The notes beneath the pieces are model-generated. The model searched no databases. It worked only from the letters and a program-made list of their open reading frames with translations, and was not told the DNA's origin. Below, one piece after another: positions 23,745 to 31,535 of a stretch of 64,000 nt of DNA; within the stretch, counting starts at the first letter, position 1, and the number at the start of each line of letters is the position of its first letter. Position numbers and translations under genes: made by a program. The stretch comes from Acidovorax kalamii (lineage in GTDB: Bacteria; Pseudomonadota; Gammaproteobacteria; Burkholderiales; Burkholderiaceae_C), in assembly GCF_002245625.1 (NCBI RefSeq), contig NZ_NOIG01000004.1, positions 372,001 to 436,000 on the forward strand, in the 5' to 3' direction.

Positions 23745-24281
23745 ATGCCCTCTGAGCGCCCGCACCCATTGCCCTCCAGCGCGCCCGCCGCGCCGTCGGA
23801 ACAGGCGTCGGGTGCGGCTATTGCGCCGCAGGACCCGGCCCTGTTGCGCCGCCTGCTGCGCGCCAAGGACCGCATGGACGCCGCATCGCACGAGGCCTGG
23901 CCAGTTCAGCGGCTGGCCGAGGTCAGCGGCGTTTCAGAGGCGCACTTCGCCCGCTCGTTTCGGCAGGCGTTTGGCATTCCGCCCCACCGCTACCTGCTGA
24001 CCCGCCGCATCGAGCAGGCCACCACGCTGCTGCGCGATACGAACCTGCCCATCACCGAGATTGCGTTTGCCACCGGCTGGGAGAGCCTGGGCACCTTCGG
24101 GCGCATCTTTCGCGACATCACGGGGATGAGCCCCAGTGCGGTACGGCTGGAGGCCCAGGCCAGTGCCACGCCCCTGGATCAGGTGCCCGCCTGTGTGTTG
24201 AAGGCCGCGCAACGCCCCGACCTCACCACAGCAGTTTTGGAGAAGCGCCGCCGCCTGGCGGAAGGTACAAATCGGTCCTAG
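23745..24281 (+). CDS. AraC-family transcriptional regulator (DNA-binding domain only)
   Basis: A short regulator of 178 residues consisting of an Ala/Pro-rich leader and the double helix-turn-helix of AraC proteins. Helices include VQRLAEVSGVSEAHFARSFR and EIAFATGWESLGTFGRIFRD, then GMSPSAVR. There is no separate ligand-binding domain, so it may sense through the C-terminal tail or be controlled by its abundance. I start at MPSERPHPL; an in-frame ATG 75 bases upstream is possible. A VOC-family gene follows after a foldback element and is its likely partner, because AraC-VOC pairs are common. Confidence 0.85.
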   Translation: MPSERPHPLPSSAPAAPSEQASGAAIAPQDPALLRRLLRAKDRMDAASHEAWPVQRLAEVSGVSEAHFARSFRQAFGIPPHRYLLTRRIEQATTLLRDTNLPITEIAFATGWESLGTFGRIFRDITGMSPSAVRLEAQASATPLDQVPACVLKAAQRPDLTTAVLEKRRRLAEGTNRS

Positions 24282-24549
24282 AGCCTGTTCAAGGTCTTTT
24301 TGGAGTCGCACAAGTACCTTGCCGGGATGGGATGCAAGGCGCGGTGGGCAGCCAATAGCTCGGCTATTGGCAAGCGCCGCAACACCGCAGACCGCCCGGC
24401 AAGGCACTTGCCCGAAGGGTTGGAGTGAAATCGGGCGATTGGAAGCCCCGGCTGCTTGCATGGGCACGAGCCCATGCGGCGCATCCGAAGCATCCACTCC
24501 TCCCGATTGCACTCCAATGCGATCTCCAAAAAGACCTTGAACAGGCTCT
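24281..24549. repeat. Foldback element with 31-base inverted ends and nested hairpins
   Basis: The left end (24281-24311, AGAGCCTGTTCAAGGTCTTT...) and right end (24518-24549, ...AAGACCTTGAACAGGCTCT) are inverted copies differing by a single base insertion. Inside lie two further nested inverted pairs, CCTTGCCGGG / CCCGGCAAGG and GGAGTG-AATCGGG / CCCGATT-CACTCC. No frame of useful length is family-like. The shape is that of a MITE or foldback element. It fills the gap between the AraC-family and VOC genes and ends just before the ribosome-binding site of the latter. Confidence 0.85.
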
Positions 24550-24568
24550 TAGCAACCAAGGAGATCTG

Positions 24569-24994
24569 ATGACGAAGAACCAAGGCATTGGTGTGGTGGG
24601 GGTGTATGTGGACGACCAGGACGAAGCGCTTGCGTTCTATGTGGGCAAGCTCGGGTTTCAGGTGCACACGGACGTGCGCAACGGCCCCTACCGCTGGCTG
24701 ACAGTGCAGCATCCTGACCAGCCGGGCTTTCAGCTGGGGCTGTTCACACCCGGCCCGCCCATCCACGATGCCGCCACGGCGCAGACGCTGCGCGCCATGG
24801 TGGCCAAGGGCGCCATGCCGCCGCTGGTGTTGCATGTGGCAGATTGCCGCGCTGCGTATGCCCGGCTGCGCGACCAGGGTGTGGAGTTCACGCAGGAGCC
24901 CGTGGACCGGTACGGCAATGTGGATGCGGGTTTTCGGGACCCGGCGGGCAATGGCTGGAAGATGATCCAACTCGCGGCCGGAGGTGCGCAATGA
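24569..24994 (+). CDS. VOC-superfamily (glyoxalase-like) protein
   Basis: A 141-residue protein with two beta-alpha-beta-beta-beta modules. GVVGVYVDDQDEALAFYVGK opens the first, and PPLVLHVADCRAAYARLRDQ opens the second, ending in FRDPAGNGWKMIQ. This is the vicinal-oxygen-chelate fold used by glyoxalases, dioxygenases and resistance proteins; the substrate cannot be inferred. The start ATG follows AAGGAG at 24558-24563; a longer frame runs back into the foldback element and is not used. Its stop overlaps the start of the small membrane-protein gene (ATGA), so the two are translationally coupled. Confidence 0.88.
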   Translation: MTKNQGIGVVGVYVDDQDEALAFYVGKLGFQVHTDVRNGPYRWLTVQHPDQPGFQLGLFTPGPPIHDAATAQTLRAMVAKGAMPPLVLHVADCRAAYARLRDQGVEFTQEPVDRYGNVDAGFRDPAGNGWKMIQLAAGGAQ

Positions 24995-25236
24995 GCGCCG
25001 GTGTGGGCATTCGGCGGTTTCACCGCTGGGTGTCGATGGCGTTCACGCTGACTGTCATCGCCAATTTCGTGGCTCGGGGGATGGGTCCGGGCAACCCGCC
25101 CGACTGGGTGACCTATGCACCCCTGCCGCCGCTGGCGCTGCTGCTGTTGACGGGGCTGTACCTGTTTGTGCAGCCCTATTTGCGGCGGCCTGCGGCTCGG
25201 CGTGCCCCAGGCGCTCCGGTCTTGCCACCCGTGTGA
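24991..25236 (+). CDS. Small two-helix membrane protein coupled to the VOC gene
   Basis: An 81-residue protein starting on the ATGA overlap with the VOC gene. Two hydrophobic segments (about residues 14-31 and 42-62) and a basic Arg/Pro-rich tail are visible. No family name is recognised. The overlap argues that it is a genuine gene, made together with the VOC protein. Confidence 0.75.
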   Translation: MSAGVGIRRFHRWVSMAFTLTVIANFVARGMGPGNPPDWVTYAPLPPLALLLLTGLYLFVQPYLRRPAARRAPGAPVLPPV

Positions 25237-25258
25237 TGGCAGGCGGCAAGCCCAGCTG

Positions 25259-26155
25259 TTACTCCCCACAGTCCGCAAACTCGGCCAGCAGTTGCAGCAC
25301 GCCCTCCACCGCAGGTGAGGGCGGTGGCTGGTGGCGGTGCGCCACAGCCATGGGGCGCATGAGGAGGGGCTGCAGAGGGCGGATCTGCACGCCAGGCGTG
25401 CCCTGCAGGTCCTCCACCTCCTCCATCGGCAGCAGCGCGGCGCACTGGCTGGCCACGGCCAGGCTCTTGAGCGCGCCGGGGTAGCTCAGCGCCAGAAAGG
25501 GGCGTGGGTGGTGGCCCGCCTGGCCAAACCAGTTGGCAATCAGCCCGTGCATTTGCGTGGCGGGCGCAAACGACGCCCAGCGGCGAGTGGCCAGCCAGTC
25601 GGGGGTTGCGAACGCGGGCGCGTCCCAGGCCGCAGGCAGCAACGCCACCATGGGGTCGTTGCGCCAAGGGGCCTGGCGTACCTCGGCCAAAGGCGGCTGG
25701 GGGCTGGCGATGATGCCAATGTCCAGCGTGCCTGCCTTGAGCCGCTGCATGGACTCGGCCGATCCGACGGCCTCCAGCCGGATCTCCACACCGGGGCAGC
25801 GCGCCGCCAGTGCCTCCAGCATGCGCGGCAGCAGGCGCGTGCTCACGCCCGCCGACACGCCCACACGCACGATGCCCTCGCGCCCCGAGGCGCGGCGGCG
25901 CACGCGCTCCATCAGGTCGTCGCAGGCAAGCAGCAGCTGGCGCCCCTCCTGCACCAGCACTTCGCCTGCGGGCGTCAGCTCGGCCTGCCGTCGGCCTCGC
26001 ACCACCAGGTCGGCCTGCAGGCGCGACTCGAGCTCCTTGATGTGCAGGCTGACGGTGGGCGGCGCCAGGTGCAGCGCCTGTGCGGCCGCTGCAAAGTTGC
26101 CCAGGTCGGCAATGGCGATCAGCGTCTGCAAGTGGTCCAGGTTGAAGTTACGCAT
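25259..26155 (-). CDS. LysR-family transcriptional regulator
   Basis: A 298-residue regulator with the canonical layout: winged helix-turn-helix at residues 5-63 (LDHLQTLIAIADLGNFAAAA, then LAPPTVSLHIKELESRL) and a periplasmic-binding-protein-like effector domain from about residue 92 (VRVGVSAGVSTRLLPRMLEA). It is convergent with the membrane-protein gene and transcribed away from a small hypothetical gene. No operator is obvious and its target is unknown. Confidence 0.92.
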   Translation of the reverse strand: MRNFNLDHLQTLIAIADLGNFAAAAQALHLAPPTVSLHIKELESRLQADLVVRGRRQAELTPAGEVLVQEGRQLLLACDDLMERVRRRASGREGIVRVGVSAGVSTRLLPRMLEALAARCPGVEIRLEAVGSAESMQRLKAGTLDIGIIASPQPPLAEVRQAPWRNDPMVALLPAAWDAPAFATPDWLATRRWASFAPATQMHGLIANWFGQAGHHPRPFLALSYPGALKSLAVASQCAALLPMEEVEDLQGTPGVQIRPLQPLLMRPMAVAHRHQPPPSPAVEGVLQLLAEFADCGE

Positions 26156-26226
26156 CAGTTTTTATGAATTGAGGCTTCATTGAATTCAACTTTACAGATG
26201 GTATGCCAAGCCCGAGCATCCGGGCC

Positions 26227-26445
26227 ATGTTGCATCCCACCCGTCTGGACCCCGAAAGCACGACCCGCCAATCCCAGGCCTGCCAGCCGCCGGGGGTTGT
26301 GCCAGAGCACCCGGCCCCTGGGGGCCGCTGGCCCCGGCGGGTGCGGCGTCTGGGCGGGCGGTGGCAGCGGGCGCTGGGTGCCGCCCTTGCGCGGGCGGAA
26401 AAACACATCAGCGAGAACTTCCGGGTGCCGCCCCATGGGGGGTGA
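26227..26445 (+). CDS. Small hypothetical basic protein
   Basis: A possible 72-residue protein, starting at MLHPTRLDPES (an in-frame ATG 24 bases upstream is an alternative). The frame has the strong third-position G/C bias of genuine genes here, and the protein is Arg-rich with a C-terminal helix, LGAALARAEKHISENFRV. No ribosome-binding site stands out and I recognise no family. It is divergent from the LysR gene. Confidence 0.4.
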   Translation: MLHPTRLDPESTTRQSQACQPPGVVPEHPAPGGRWPRRVRRLGGRWQRALGAALARAEKHISENFRVPPHGG

Positions 26446-26599
26446 CGGGGGCGGGCCTCCTCACTGCCTGCACTGCGTGCACTGGTGAGGCGGAGGGGAT
26501 CGGCCTACACTGCACCACCGGTCAGGCGGCCCGAACCGGGGCCTGGTGTGCACCAGGGGGCTGCAAGGCCCGGGGCCGGATTGAGCGAAAGGACCTGGT

Positions 26600-26983
26600 A
26601 TGTTGTCCGATGCTTCCGTAACCACCATGCTGCCTGTGATGGACATGGACCGCGCCCGCGCCTTCTACGAGGGTTGTCTGGGCCTGAAGCCCGGTGGGTT
26701 CCGGCCCGATGGCAAGTTTGTCTATGCGGTGGGGGGCAGCACGCTGGCGCTGTTCCCCAAGCCGGAAGGCACCAAGGCCGACCACACGGCCATCAGTTTC
26801 CAGGTGGCCGACATAGCGGCCACCATCGAGGCACTGAAACGCGCGAAGGTGGTCTTCGAGGACTACGACTTCCCGGGCCTCAAGACCGTCAATCACGTGT
26901 GTGTGCTGGGCGCCGAGAAGGCCGCGTGGTTCAAGGACACCGAGGGCAACTACCTCTGTCTGCACGAGGACATTGCCACATAA
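26600..26983 (+). CDS. VOC-superfamily (glyoxalase-like) protein
   Basis: A 127-residue protein of the glyoxalase/bleomycin-resistance fold. MLPVMDMDRARAFYEGCLGL is the typical first strand and helix, HTAISFQVADIAATIEALKR the second module, and WFKDTEGNYLCLHED the closing metal-site strand with its Glu. Its function is unassigned. It has no close neighbour on the same strand. Confidence 0.88.
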   Translation: MLSDASVTTMLPVMDMDRARAFYEGCLGLKPGGFRPDGKFVYAVGGSTLALFPKPEGTKADHTAISFQVADIAATIEALKRAKVVFEDYDFPGLKTVNHVCVLGAEKAAWFKDTEGNYLCLHEDIAT

Positions 26984-26987
26984 CCCG

Positions 26988-27054
26988 TTTTTTCAGGCGA
27001 AAAAGGCCGTTGCCGCGCGGTGGGTATGCCTTTAAAGCTATTGAAATAGGAGCG
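26988..27054. repeat. Degenerate dispersed palindromic repeat, copy 6
   Basis: TTTTTTCAGGCGAAAAAGGC, a degraded core, then AAAGCTATTGAAATAGGAGC: the reverse-oriented dispersed repeat, directly after the VOC gene stop. Confidence 0.6.
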
Positions 27055-27073
27055 TGAGGCTGAGGGCCGTGGC

Positions 27074-27150
27074 TCAGCGCCCCGCCACCCGCGCCGCAAT
27101 CGCCTCGCCCACCTGCGTGGTGCTGGCCGTGCCGCCCAGGTCCGGTGTCG
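27074..27150 (-). pseudogene. 3' remnant of a tartrate/isopropylmalate-dehydrogenase-like gene
   Basis: Read on the minus strand this encodes TPDLGGTASTTQVGEAIAAR and a few more residues to a stop codon, almost the same as the C terminus of the intact dehydrogenase at 29366-30472 (TPDLGGTASTTQVGRAIAER). No upstream part of the gene remains; the similarity ends at about 27150. Thirty-eight bases (27108-27145) are identical to 29403-29440. It is either the scar of a lost tandem paralogue or a gene end duplicated when the intervening island inserted. Confidence 0.85.
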
Positions 27151-27303
27151 CTGGGTGGTGGGTGAGGGCTTTTTACCCGCAGGCTAATGGCCTTCGCAAT
27201 CGACGCCAACAAGGCTTTTCTACAAGTTGCGCCTCAGGCATCATTCCTGAGACGCGCGGTTGGTTGGGTGACTATGGGGGCTGCATTTCAGCAGCCTCTC
27301 CGA

Positions 27304-27762
27304 TCAGTCGTTTATCTCTCGACGAAATAGCTTCGTGGCCAAGATAGAAACAACGAGAAATGGAATAAATAAAATAAATGGCGGCCAGGGTGATTCAAGC
27401 TCATCTAAGCTGCCAATGATGCTCACCGTGTCCACCCCTTTTTTTATAAAATAGACGGGCAATCCCTCTCTGGTTTGCGCCTTATGGTGCGCCTTGTCTC
27501 CTGCGACGTGTGCAAAGGCTGTCACGCTGTTGCCAGAATTCATCTTAAGAACGACCGAGCTTCCTTTTTTTTCCATTTGAATTTTATATTTTTGCGCTTT
27601 TTCAAAGCTGTCGAGATCTGGCTCTGGACCATAATGCAGAACCGCAGGCTCGGAAAAATAATGAAATTGAATCCACGGAGTTATTTTGCTTGCAAATAGA
27701 AAAAAGGTTGCCAGGGTCATCAGCCATAGTGTGATGGTAAATCCTAAACGGGATGGTCTCAT
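27304..27762 (-). CDS. Two-helix membrane protein of the AT-rich island
   Basis: A 152-residue protein with a membrane helix near each end (about residues 10-28 and 128-146) and a polar, beta-rich middle that should face the periplasm (KIQMEKKGSSVVLKMNSGNS, VYFIKKGVDTVSIIGSLDEL). The topology resembles DUF3592-type proteins, but I am not sure of the family. It ends the three-gene minus-strand operon, 39 bases after the Hint-domain gene. Codon usage is much AT-richer than in the flanking genes, suggesting transfer. Confidence 0.7.
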   Translation of the reverse strand: MRPSRLGFTITLWLMTLATFFLFASKITPWIQFHYFSEPAVLHYGPEPDLDSFEKAQKYKIQMEKKGSSVVLKMNSGNSVTAFAHVAGDKAHHKAQTREGLPVYFIKKGVDTVSIIGSLDELESPWPPFILFIPFLVVSILATKLFRREIND

Positions 27763-27801
27763 ATTTTTATTCCAAATAATATCTGATGCTAAATTCTTCT
27801 T

Positions 27802-28785
27802 TTAATTGAATTTTTCAATGCGTGTGACACAGCGCGCAATTAAACCTTCTGCTTGTGCTTTGGGTGATTGATGGCTACGTAGATCACCAACGAAGAAGAT
27901 ATCGCTGTTTCCCATCTCGATGCTGTATGTGGGGTGCCACATCTCTGGTGGAAGATAGCCTTCCTCAAATGAATCAAATTCCACAGTGGCTTGGCTGAAG
28001 TCCACATGCGGATAGCGAGTGAAATCAATCAACTGGCCCCAGCCGCAGTCCGGTGCATCATCCGTAGAGTGCAGTCCATGAAGAGGATTGTGTGTTTTTA
28101 AAACAGCGGCGGCCGAGGCCGAAACATACGCATAGCCCTCATTTTTTATCCCTAGACATTCGCCACGGCCTATTCTTTCTGCTTCCATCCAGCCACCCAT
28201 CATGGTTTGCAGAGGTTGCTTGGCTCCCATGATGATCATTCGTGTGGCGAGTTGTTCATCCGGTACTGAAAGCCGCTTGATGCGATCTTCATTCAAGATC
28301 ACTTGTATGGCCAGCGCGGGTTGTTCTGGAAATTCCCATACTTTTGTAACCTGTTTGCACAGCAGTTCGGCACCCATTTCTGCCTTGGTCCAGACCCAAT
28401 CACCTACGCGAATTTTCTCAATGGACACCAAGCCATTGCGGGTGTGAACCGGGGTGCCTGCGATGAAGCCCATATCATGACTTGTCGTGCTTTTGCTCAC
28501 TGCTGAATATTTTTTATGGAGATGGACGGGCGGATTTTTCGGAGGATAGATTTTTTGGGCCAGGATACCCACCAATCTCCAGATCGCCAGGGGTGGAATG
28601 ATGATGCTGAAAATCAGTATTCCGAGTTTCATGAAGCGGATGTCCCAGCGCGGAAAGACATCGTTGATGAGATAGACCGCCCAGGGAATGGTCCCGAGTA
28701 CTGCCAGGAACAGTGCCCAGTTCTCGATGATCTCTGCCCTGCTGATTTCCTCGGCGGGCAATGGGGCGGGTGACTTCATGGGCAT
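27802..28785 (-). CDS. Membrane-anchored Hint-domain protein lacking splicing residues
   Basis: A 327-residue protein. Two membrane helices lie at about 22-40 and 52-75. Residues about 105-305 match the Hedgehog/intein (Hint) fold: GFIAGTPVHTRNGLVSIEKI then RVGDWVW opens like the usual CFxAGTxVxTxxGxxxIExIxVGD, and TYSIEMGNSDIFFVGDLRSH closes like the usual final Hint strands. The nucleophilic first Cys is Gly 106, no TxxH block is visible, and the terminal HN is replaced by HQ. Self-cleavage is therefore unlikely, and a binding or scaffold role is more plausible (inference). It is the middle gene of the operon, with gaps of 36 and 39 bases to its neighbours. Confidence 0.72.
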   Translation of the reverse strand: MPMKSPAPLPAEEISRAEIIENWALFLAVLGTIPWAVYLINDVFPRWDIRFMKLGILIFSIIIPPLAIWRLVGILAQKIYPPKNPPVHLHKKYSAVSKSTTSHDMGFIAGTPVHTRNGLVSIEKIRVGDWVWTKAEMGAELLCKQVTKVWEFPEQPALAIQVILNEDRIKRLSVPDEQLATRMIIMGAKQPLQTMMGGWMEAERIGRGECLGIKNEGYAYVSASAAAVLKTHNPLHGLHSTDDAPDCGWGQLIDFTRYPHVDFSQATVEFDSFEEGYLPPEMWHPTYSIEMGNSDIFFVGDLRSHQSPKAQAEGLIARCVTRIEKFN

Positions 28786-28821
28786 GGCGGGGAGTCCGGT
28801 GGGTGTTGGGTCTGAGAGTGG

Positions 28822-29241
28822 CTACTTGTTCTTGTCGAAATATTCTTCAACTTCTTTTGTATTTGCTGAATACCTTGCAGAAATAGGCCATGAACGGCAG
28901 ATGCTGGTGGTCAGCGTGCCTTTATTATTATAGGCAAACACCATGTACTCTGTATTTTTTTGAAAGAACTGTCCGCAGGTATTCTTTGGGCTGTAGATGG
29001 TGATGGGTTTTCCTTGATCGCCTTTGTATATTTTTGTGGGTGAAAATTTATAATAACCTGCTTCTTGAGTGATATCGGTGGGTCCTTCTGTTGCAATTCC
29101 TTTGAATATGATCGTGGTTTGTGGGCCATCTCTTTCTGCGGAGGCCAGGCTGCAGCTGCATGCATGGGCGTTGCCGATGGCGACCGATGCCATGGCGCTG
29201 ATGTAGACGATGGTGGTGGCGAGTTTTATGTTGGATCTCAT
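28822..29241 (-). CDS. Secreted CxC protein resembling NTR/TIMP-like domains
   Basis: A 139-residue protein with a signal peptide ending at about ...IGNAHA, so that the mature form begins CSCSLAS. An N-terminal CxC followed by a beta-rich domain (TIIFKGIATE, YYKFSPTKIYKG, EYMVFAYNN) and two later cysteines (89, 115) is the pattern of tissue-inhibitor-of-metalloprotease / netrin-like proteins. The cysteines probably pair in the periplasm. It is not a clear lipoprotein, because the residue at -3 is Ala. It is the first gene of the AT-rich three-gene operon. A function, such as protease inhibition, is speculation. Confidence 0.68.
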   Translation of the reverse strand: MRSNIKLATTIVYISAMASVAIGNAHACSCSLASAERDGPQTTIIFKGIATEGPTDITQEAGYYKFSPTKIYKGDQGKPITIYSPKNTCGQFFQKNTEYMVFAYNNKGTLTTSICRSWPISARYSANTKEVEEYFDKNK

Positions 29242-29365
29242 TCAAAATGATTGGTTATGGGCAGATTTCTATTTACTCAACCGGAATTGAAGTAGTAGCT
29301 GGGTGAAGTTATCGCTGGCGACCTGCCGTTCATTGTCAGCGGTAAGTTTCCGAGCTTCGGTGCCG

Positions 29366-30472
29366 CTATGCGGCTGTGGTGACCCGCTCCGCAATGGCCC
29401 GTCCCACCTGCGTGGTGCTGGCCGTGCCGCCCAGGTCCGGCGTGCGCGGACCGCTTTTGATCACTTCTTCGATGGCGTTGACGATGGCATCGTGCGCCGC
29501 CCGTCCTGCGCCCTGGCCCTGCGTCAGGAAGTCCAGCATCAGCGCGCCGGACCAGATCATCGCAATCGGGTTGGCGATGTTTTTGCCATAGATGTCGGGC
29601 GCCGAGCCATGCACGGGCTCGAACAGGCTGGGGAAGGTGCGCTCAGGGTTCAGGTTGGCCGACGGCGCCAGGCCGATGGTGCCGGTGGTAGCCGGGCCCA
29701 GGTCGGAGAGGATGTCGCCAAACAGGTTGGTGGCGGCCACCACGTCAAAACGGCCGGGCTGCAGCACAAAGCGGGCGGTGAGGATGTCGATGTGCTGCTT
29801 ATCCAGCGTGACCTCGGGGTAGTCCTTGGCGACATCGTCGGCACGCTGGTCCCACCAGGGCATGCTGATGGCGATGCCGTTGCTCTTGGTGGCCAGGGTG
29901 ACGTGCTTCTTAGGGCGGCTCTGCGCCAGGTCGAAGGCGAACTTCAGCAGGCGGTTGGCACCGTGGCGGGAGTAGACGGATTCCTGGATGCAGATTTCGC
30001 GGTCGGTGCCTTCGTACATGAGGCCACCCAGGGACGTGTACTCGCCCTCGGTGTTCTCGCGCACCACGTAGTAGTCGATGTCGCCGGGTTGGCGGCCGGC
30101 CAGGGGGCAGGGCACGCCCTCGAACAGGCGCACGGGGCGCAGGTTGATGTACTGGTCGAACTCGCGGCGGAACTTGAGGAGGGACCCCCACAGGGACACG
30201 TGGTCCGGCACGGTGGCAGGCCAGCCGACGGCGCCGAAGAAGATCGCGTCCATGCCCGCAAGCTGCGCCTTCCAGTCGTCGGGCATCATTTTTCCGTGCG
30301 CGGCGTAGTAGTCGCAGCTGGCCCAGTCGATGGAGGTGGTTTCGAGCGCAATGCCAAAGCGCGCTGCAGCGGCCTGCACCACACGCAGGCCTTCGGGCAT
30401 CACCTCCTTGCCAATGCCGTCTCCGGCAATGAGGGCGATGCGGTAGGTTTTGGAGGTGGCGGAAGAGGTCAT
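29366..30472 (-). CDS. ttuC: Tartrate dehydrogenase / decarboxylase (isopropylmalate-dehydrogenase family)
   Basis: Oxidises tartrate and/or D-malate with NAD and a divalent metal. The 368-residue protein has IALIAGDGIGKEVMPEGLRV at the N terminus, the tartrate-type YYVVRENTEGEYTSLGGLMY substrate region (residues about 137-156), ATNLFGDILSDLGP and EPVHGSAPDIYGKNIANPIA. The last three also occur in isopropylmalate dehydrogenase, but SIDWASCDYY and the divergent LysR gene favour tartrate dehydrogenase. The start is the ATG at MTSSATSKTYR. Its 3' end is duplicated as a remnant on the far side of the AT-rich island. Confidence 0.88.
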   Translation of the reverse strand: MTSSATSKTYRIALIAGDGIGKEVMPEGLRVVQAAAARFGIALETTSIDWASCDYYAAHGKMMPDDWKAQLAGMDAIFFGAVGWPATVPDHVSLWGSLLKFRREFDQYINLRPVRLFEGVPCPLAGRQPGDIDYYVVRENTEGEYTSLGGLMYEGTDREICIQESVYSRHGANRLLKFAFDLAQSRPKKHVTLATKSNGIAISMPWWDQRADDVAKDYPEVTLDKQHIDILTARFVLQPGRFDVVAATNLFGDILSDLGPATTGTIGLAPSANLNPERTFPSLFEPVHGSAPDIYGKNIANPIAMIWSGALMLDFLTQGQGAGRAAHDAIVNAIEEVIKSGPRTPDLGGTASTTQVGRAIAERVTTAA

Positions 30473-30596
30473 CAAGCAGTCCTTGCGGTGTGGGGAGGAG
30501 CGCTGCTGCAAGGCGCAGCCAGCGGTTTGGCGTGCATTGTTCCCAGCGCTGTTGAAAACTACAATCCGCCGACTGTGGCTTCATCATTTACACATC

Positions 30597-31535
30597 GTGC
30601 ATAAAAATCCTGCTGCAGAAGATCTGCGCGTGTTCACGGCCGTGGTGCGCAAGGCCAGCTTTGGTGGTGCCGCCACCGAGCTGGGCACTTCACCTGCCTA
30701 CGTGAGCAAGCGCATCCGCCTGCTGGAGCAGGACCTGCAGGTCAAGCTGCTGCACCGCACCACCCGCCGCGTGGCAGTGACGGAGGAGGGCGAGCGGGTG
30801 TTCCACTGGGCGCAGCGCATCCTGGACGACATGGAACAGCTGATGCAAGAGGTGGCCGTGACGCGCAGCGAGCCACGCGGGCTGCTGCGGGTGAGCAGCA
30901 GCTTTGGCTTCGGCCGCCAGATCGTGGCGCCCGCGCTGTCGCGGCTGGTGGAGCAGCACCCGGGGGTGCAGGTGCGGCTGGAGGTGTTCGACCGGCTGGT
31001 GGACGTGGCGGGCGAAGGGTTTGACCTGGACGTGCGCGTGGGCGACGAGATTGCGCGGCACCTCATTGCCCGCCGCCTGGCAGACAACCACCGCGTGTTG
31101 TGCGCAGCGCCTGCCTACCTGCAGCGCAAGGGCGCGCCGCGCTCCGTGGCCGATCTGGCCGCGCACGATTGCCTGGTGATCAAGGAGCGCGACCACCCGT
31201 TTGGCGTGTGGCGCCTGCGCAGCGGCGCGCAGGAAGAATCGGTCAAGGTGCGCGGCCCGCTGTCGGCCAATAACGGCGAGATGGCCGTGCAGTGGGCGGT
31301 GGATGGGCGCGGCATTGTGCTGCGCTCGCTGTGGGACGTGGGCGCGCACCTGCAGACGGGGCGCCTGGTGCAGGTGCTGCCGCAGTGGCAGCAAGAAGCC
31401 AATGTGTGGGCCGTGTACCCCACGCGGCTGGAGCGGTCGGCCAAGGTGCGGGTGTGTGTGGAGTTTCTGCAGGCGCATTTCCGCGCCGGGTGGATGGCGC
31501 GGGGTGCGGACGCGGGCGCAAGCGCTCTCGTTTGA
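30597..31535 (+). CDS. LysR-family regulator of the tartrate dehydrogenase gene
   Basis: A 312-residue regulator with helix-turn-helix LRVFTAVVRKASFGGAATEL, then TSPAYVSKRIRLLEQDL at residues about 9-50 and the effector domain GLLRVSSSFGFGRQIVAPAL from about residue 90. I use the GTG start giving (M)HKNPAAEDLRV, because upstream codons run into the divergent dehydrogenase gene's leader. Divergence from ttuC with 124 bases between them is the classic LysR arrangement, so it probably controls that gene in response to tartrate or a related acid (inference). Confidence 0.9.
   Translation: MHKNPAAEDLRVFTAVVRKASFGGAATELGTSPAYVSKRIRLLEQDLQVKLLHRTTRRVAVTEEGERVFHWAQRILDDMEQLMQEVAVTRSEPRGLLRVSSSFGFGRQIVAPALSRLVEQHPGVQVRLEVFDRLVDVAGEGFDLDVRVGDEIARHLIARRLADNHRVLCAAPAYLQRKGAPRSVADLAAHDCLVIKERDHPFGVWRLRSGAQEESVKVRGPLSANNGEMAVQWAVDGRGIVLRSLWDVGAHLQTGRLVQVLPQWQQEANVWAVYPTRLERSAKVRVCVEFLQAHFRAGWMARGADAGASALV

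Larger units (their letters stand above)
26984..27303. other. Gene-poor junction: repeat copy, gene remnant, island edge
   Basis: This 320-base stretch contains a dispersed-repeat copy (26988-27054) and the 3' remnant of a tartrate-dehydrogenase-like gene (27074-27150). About 150 bases then mark the change from high-GC to visibly AT-richer DNA. I see no intact gene. Confidence 0.7.

Noticed and set aside
27054..27347. A 97-codon plus-strand frame covering the dehydrogenase remnant
   Set aside because: The minus strand encodes the conserved dehydrogenase C terminus. The plus-strand frame crosses the remnant and the AT-rich junction without any domain.
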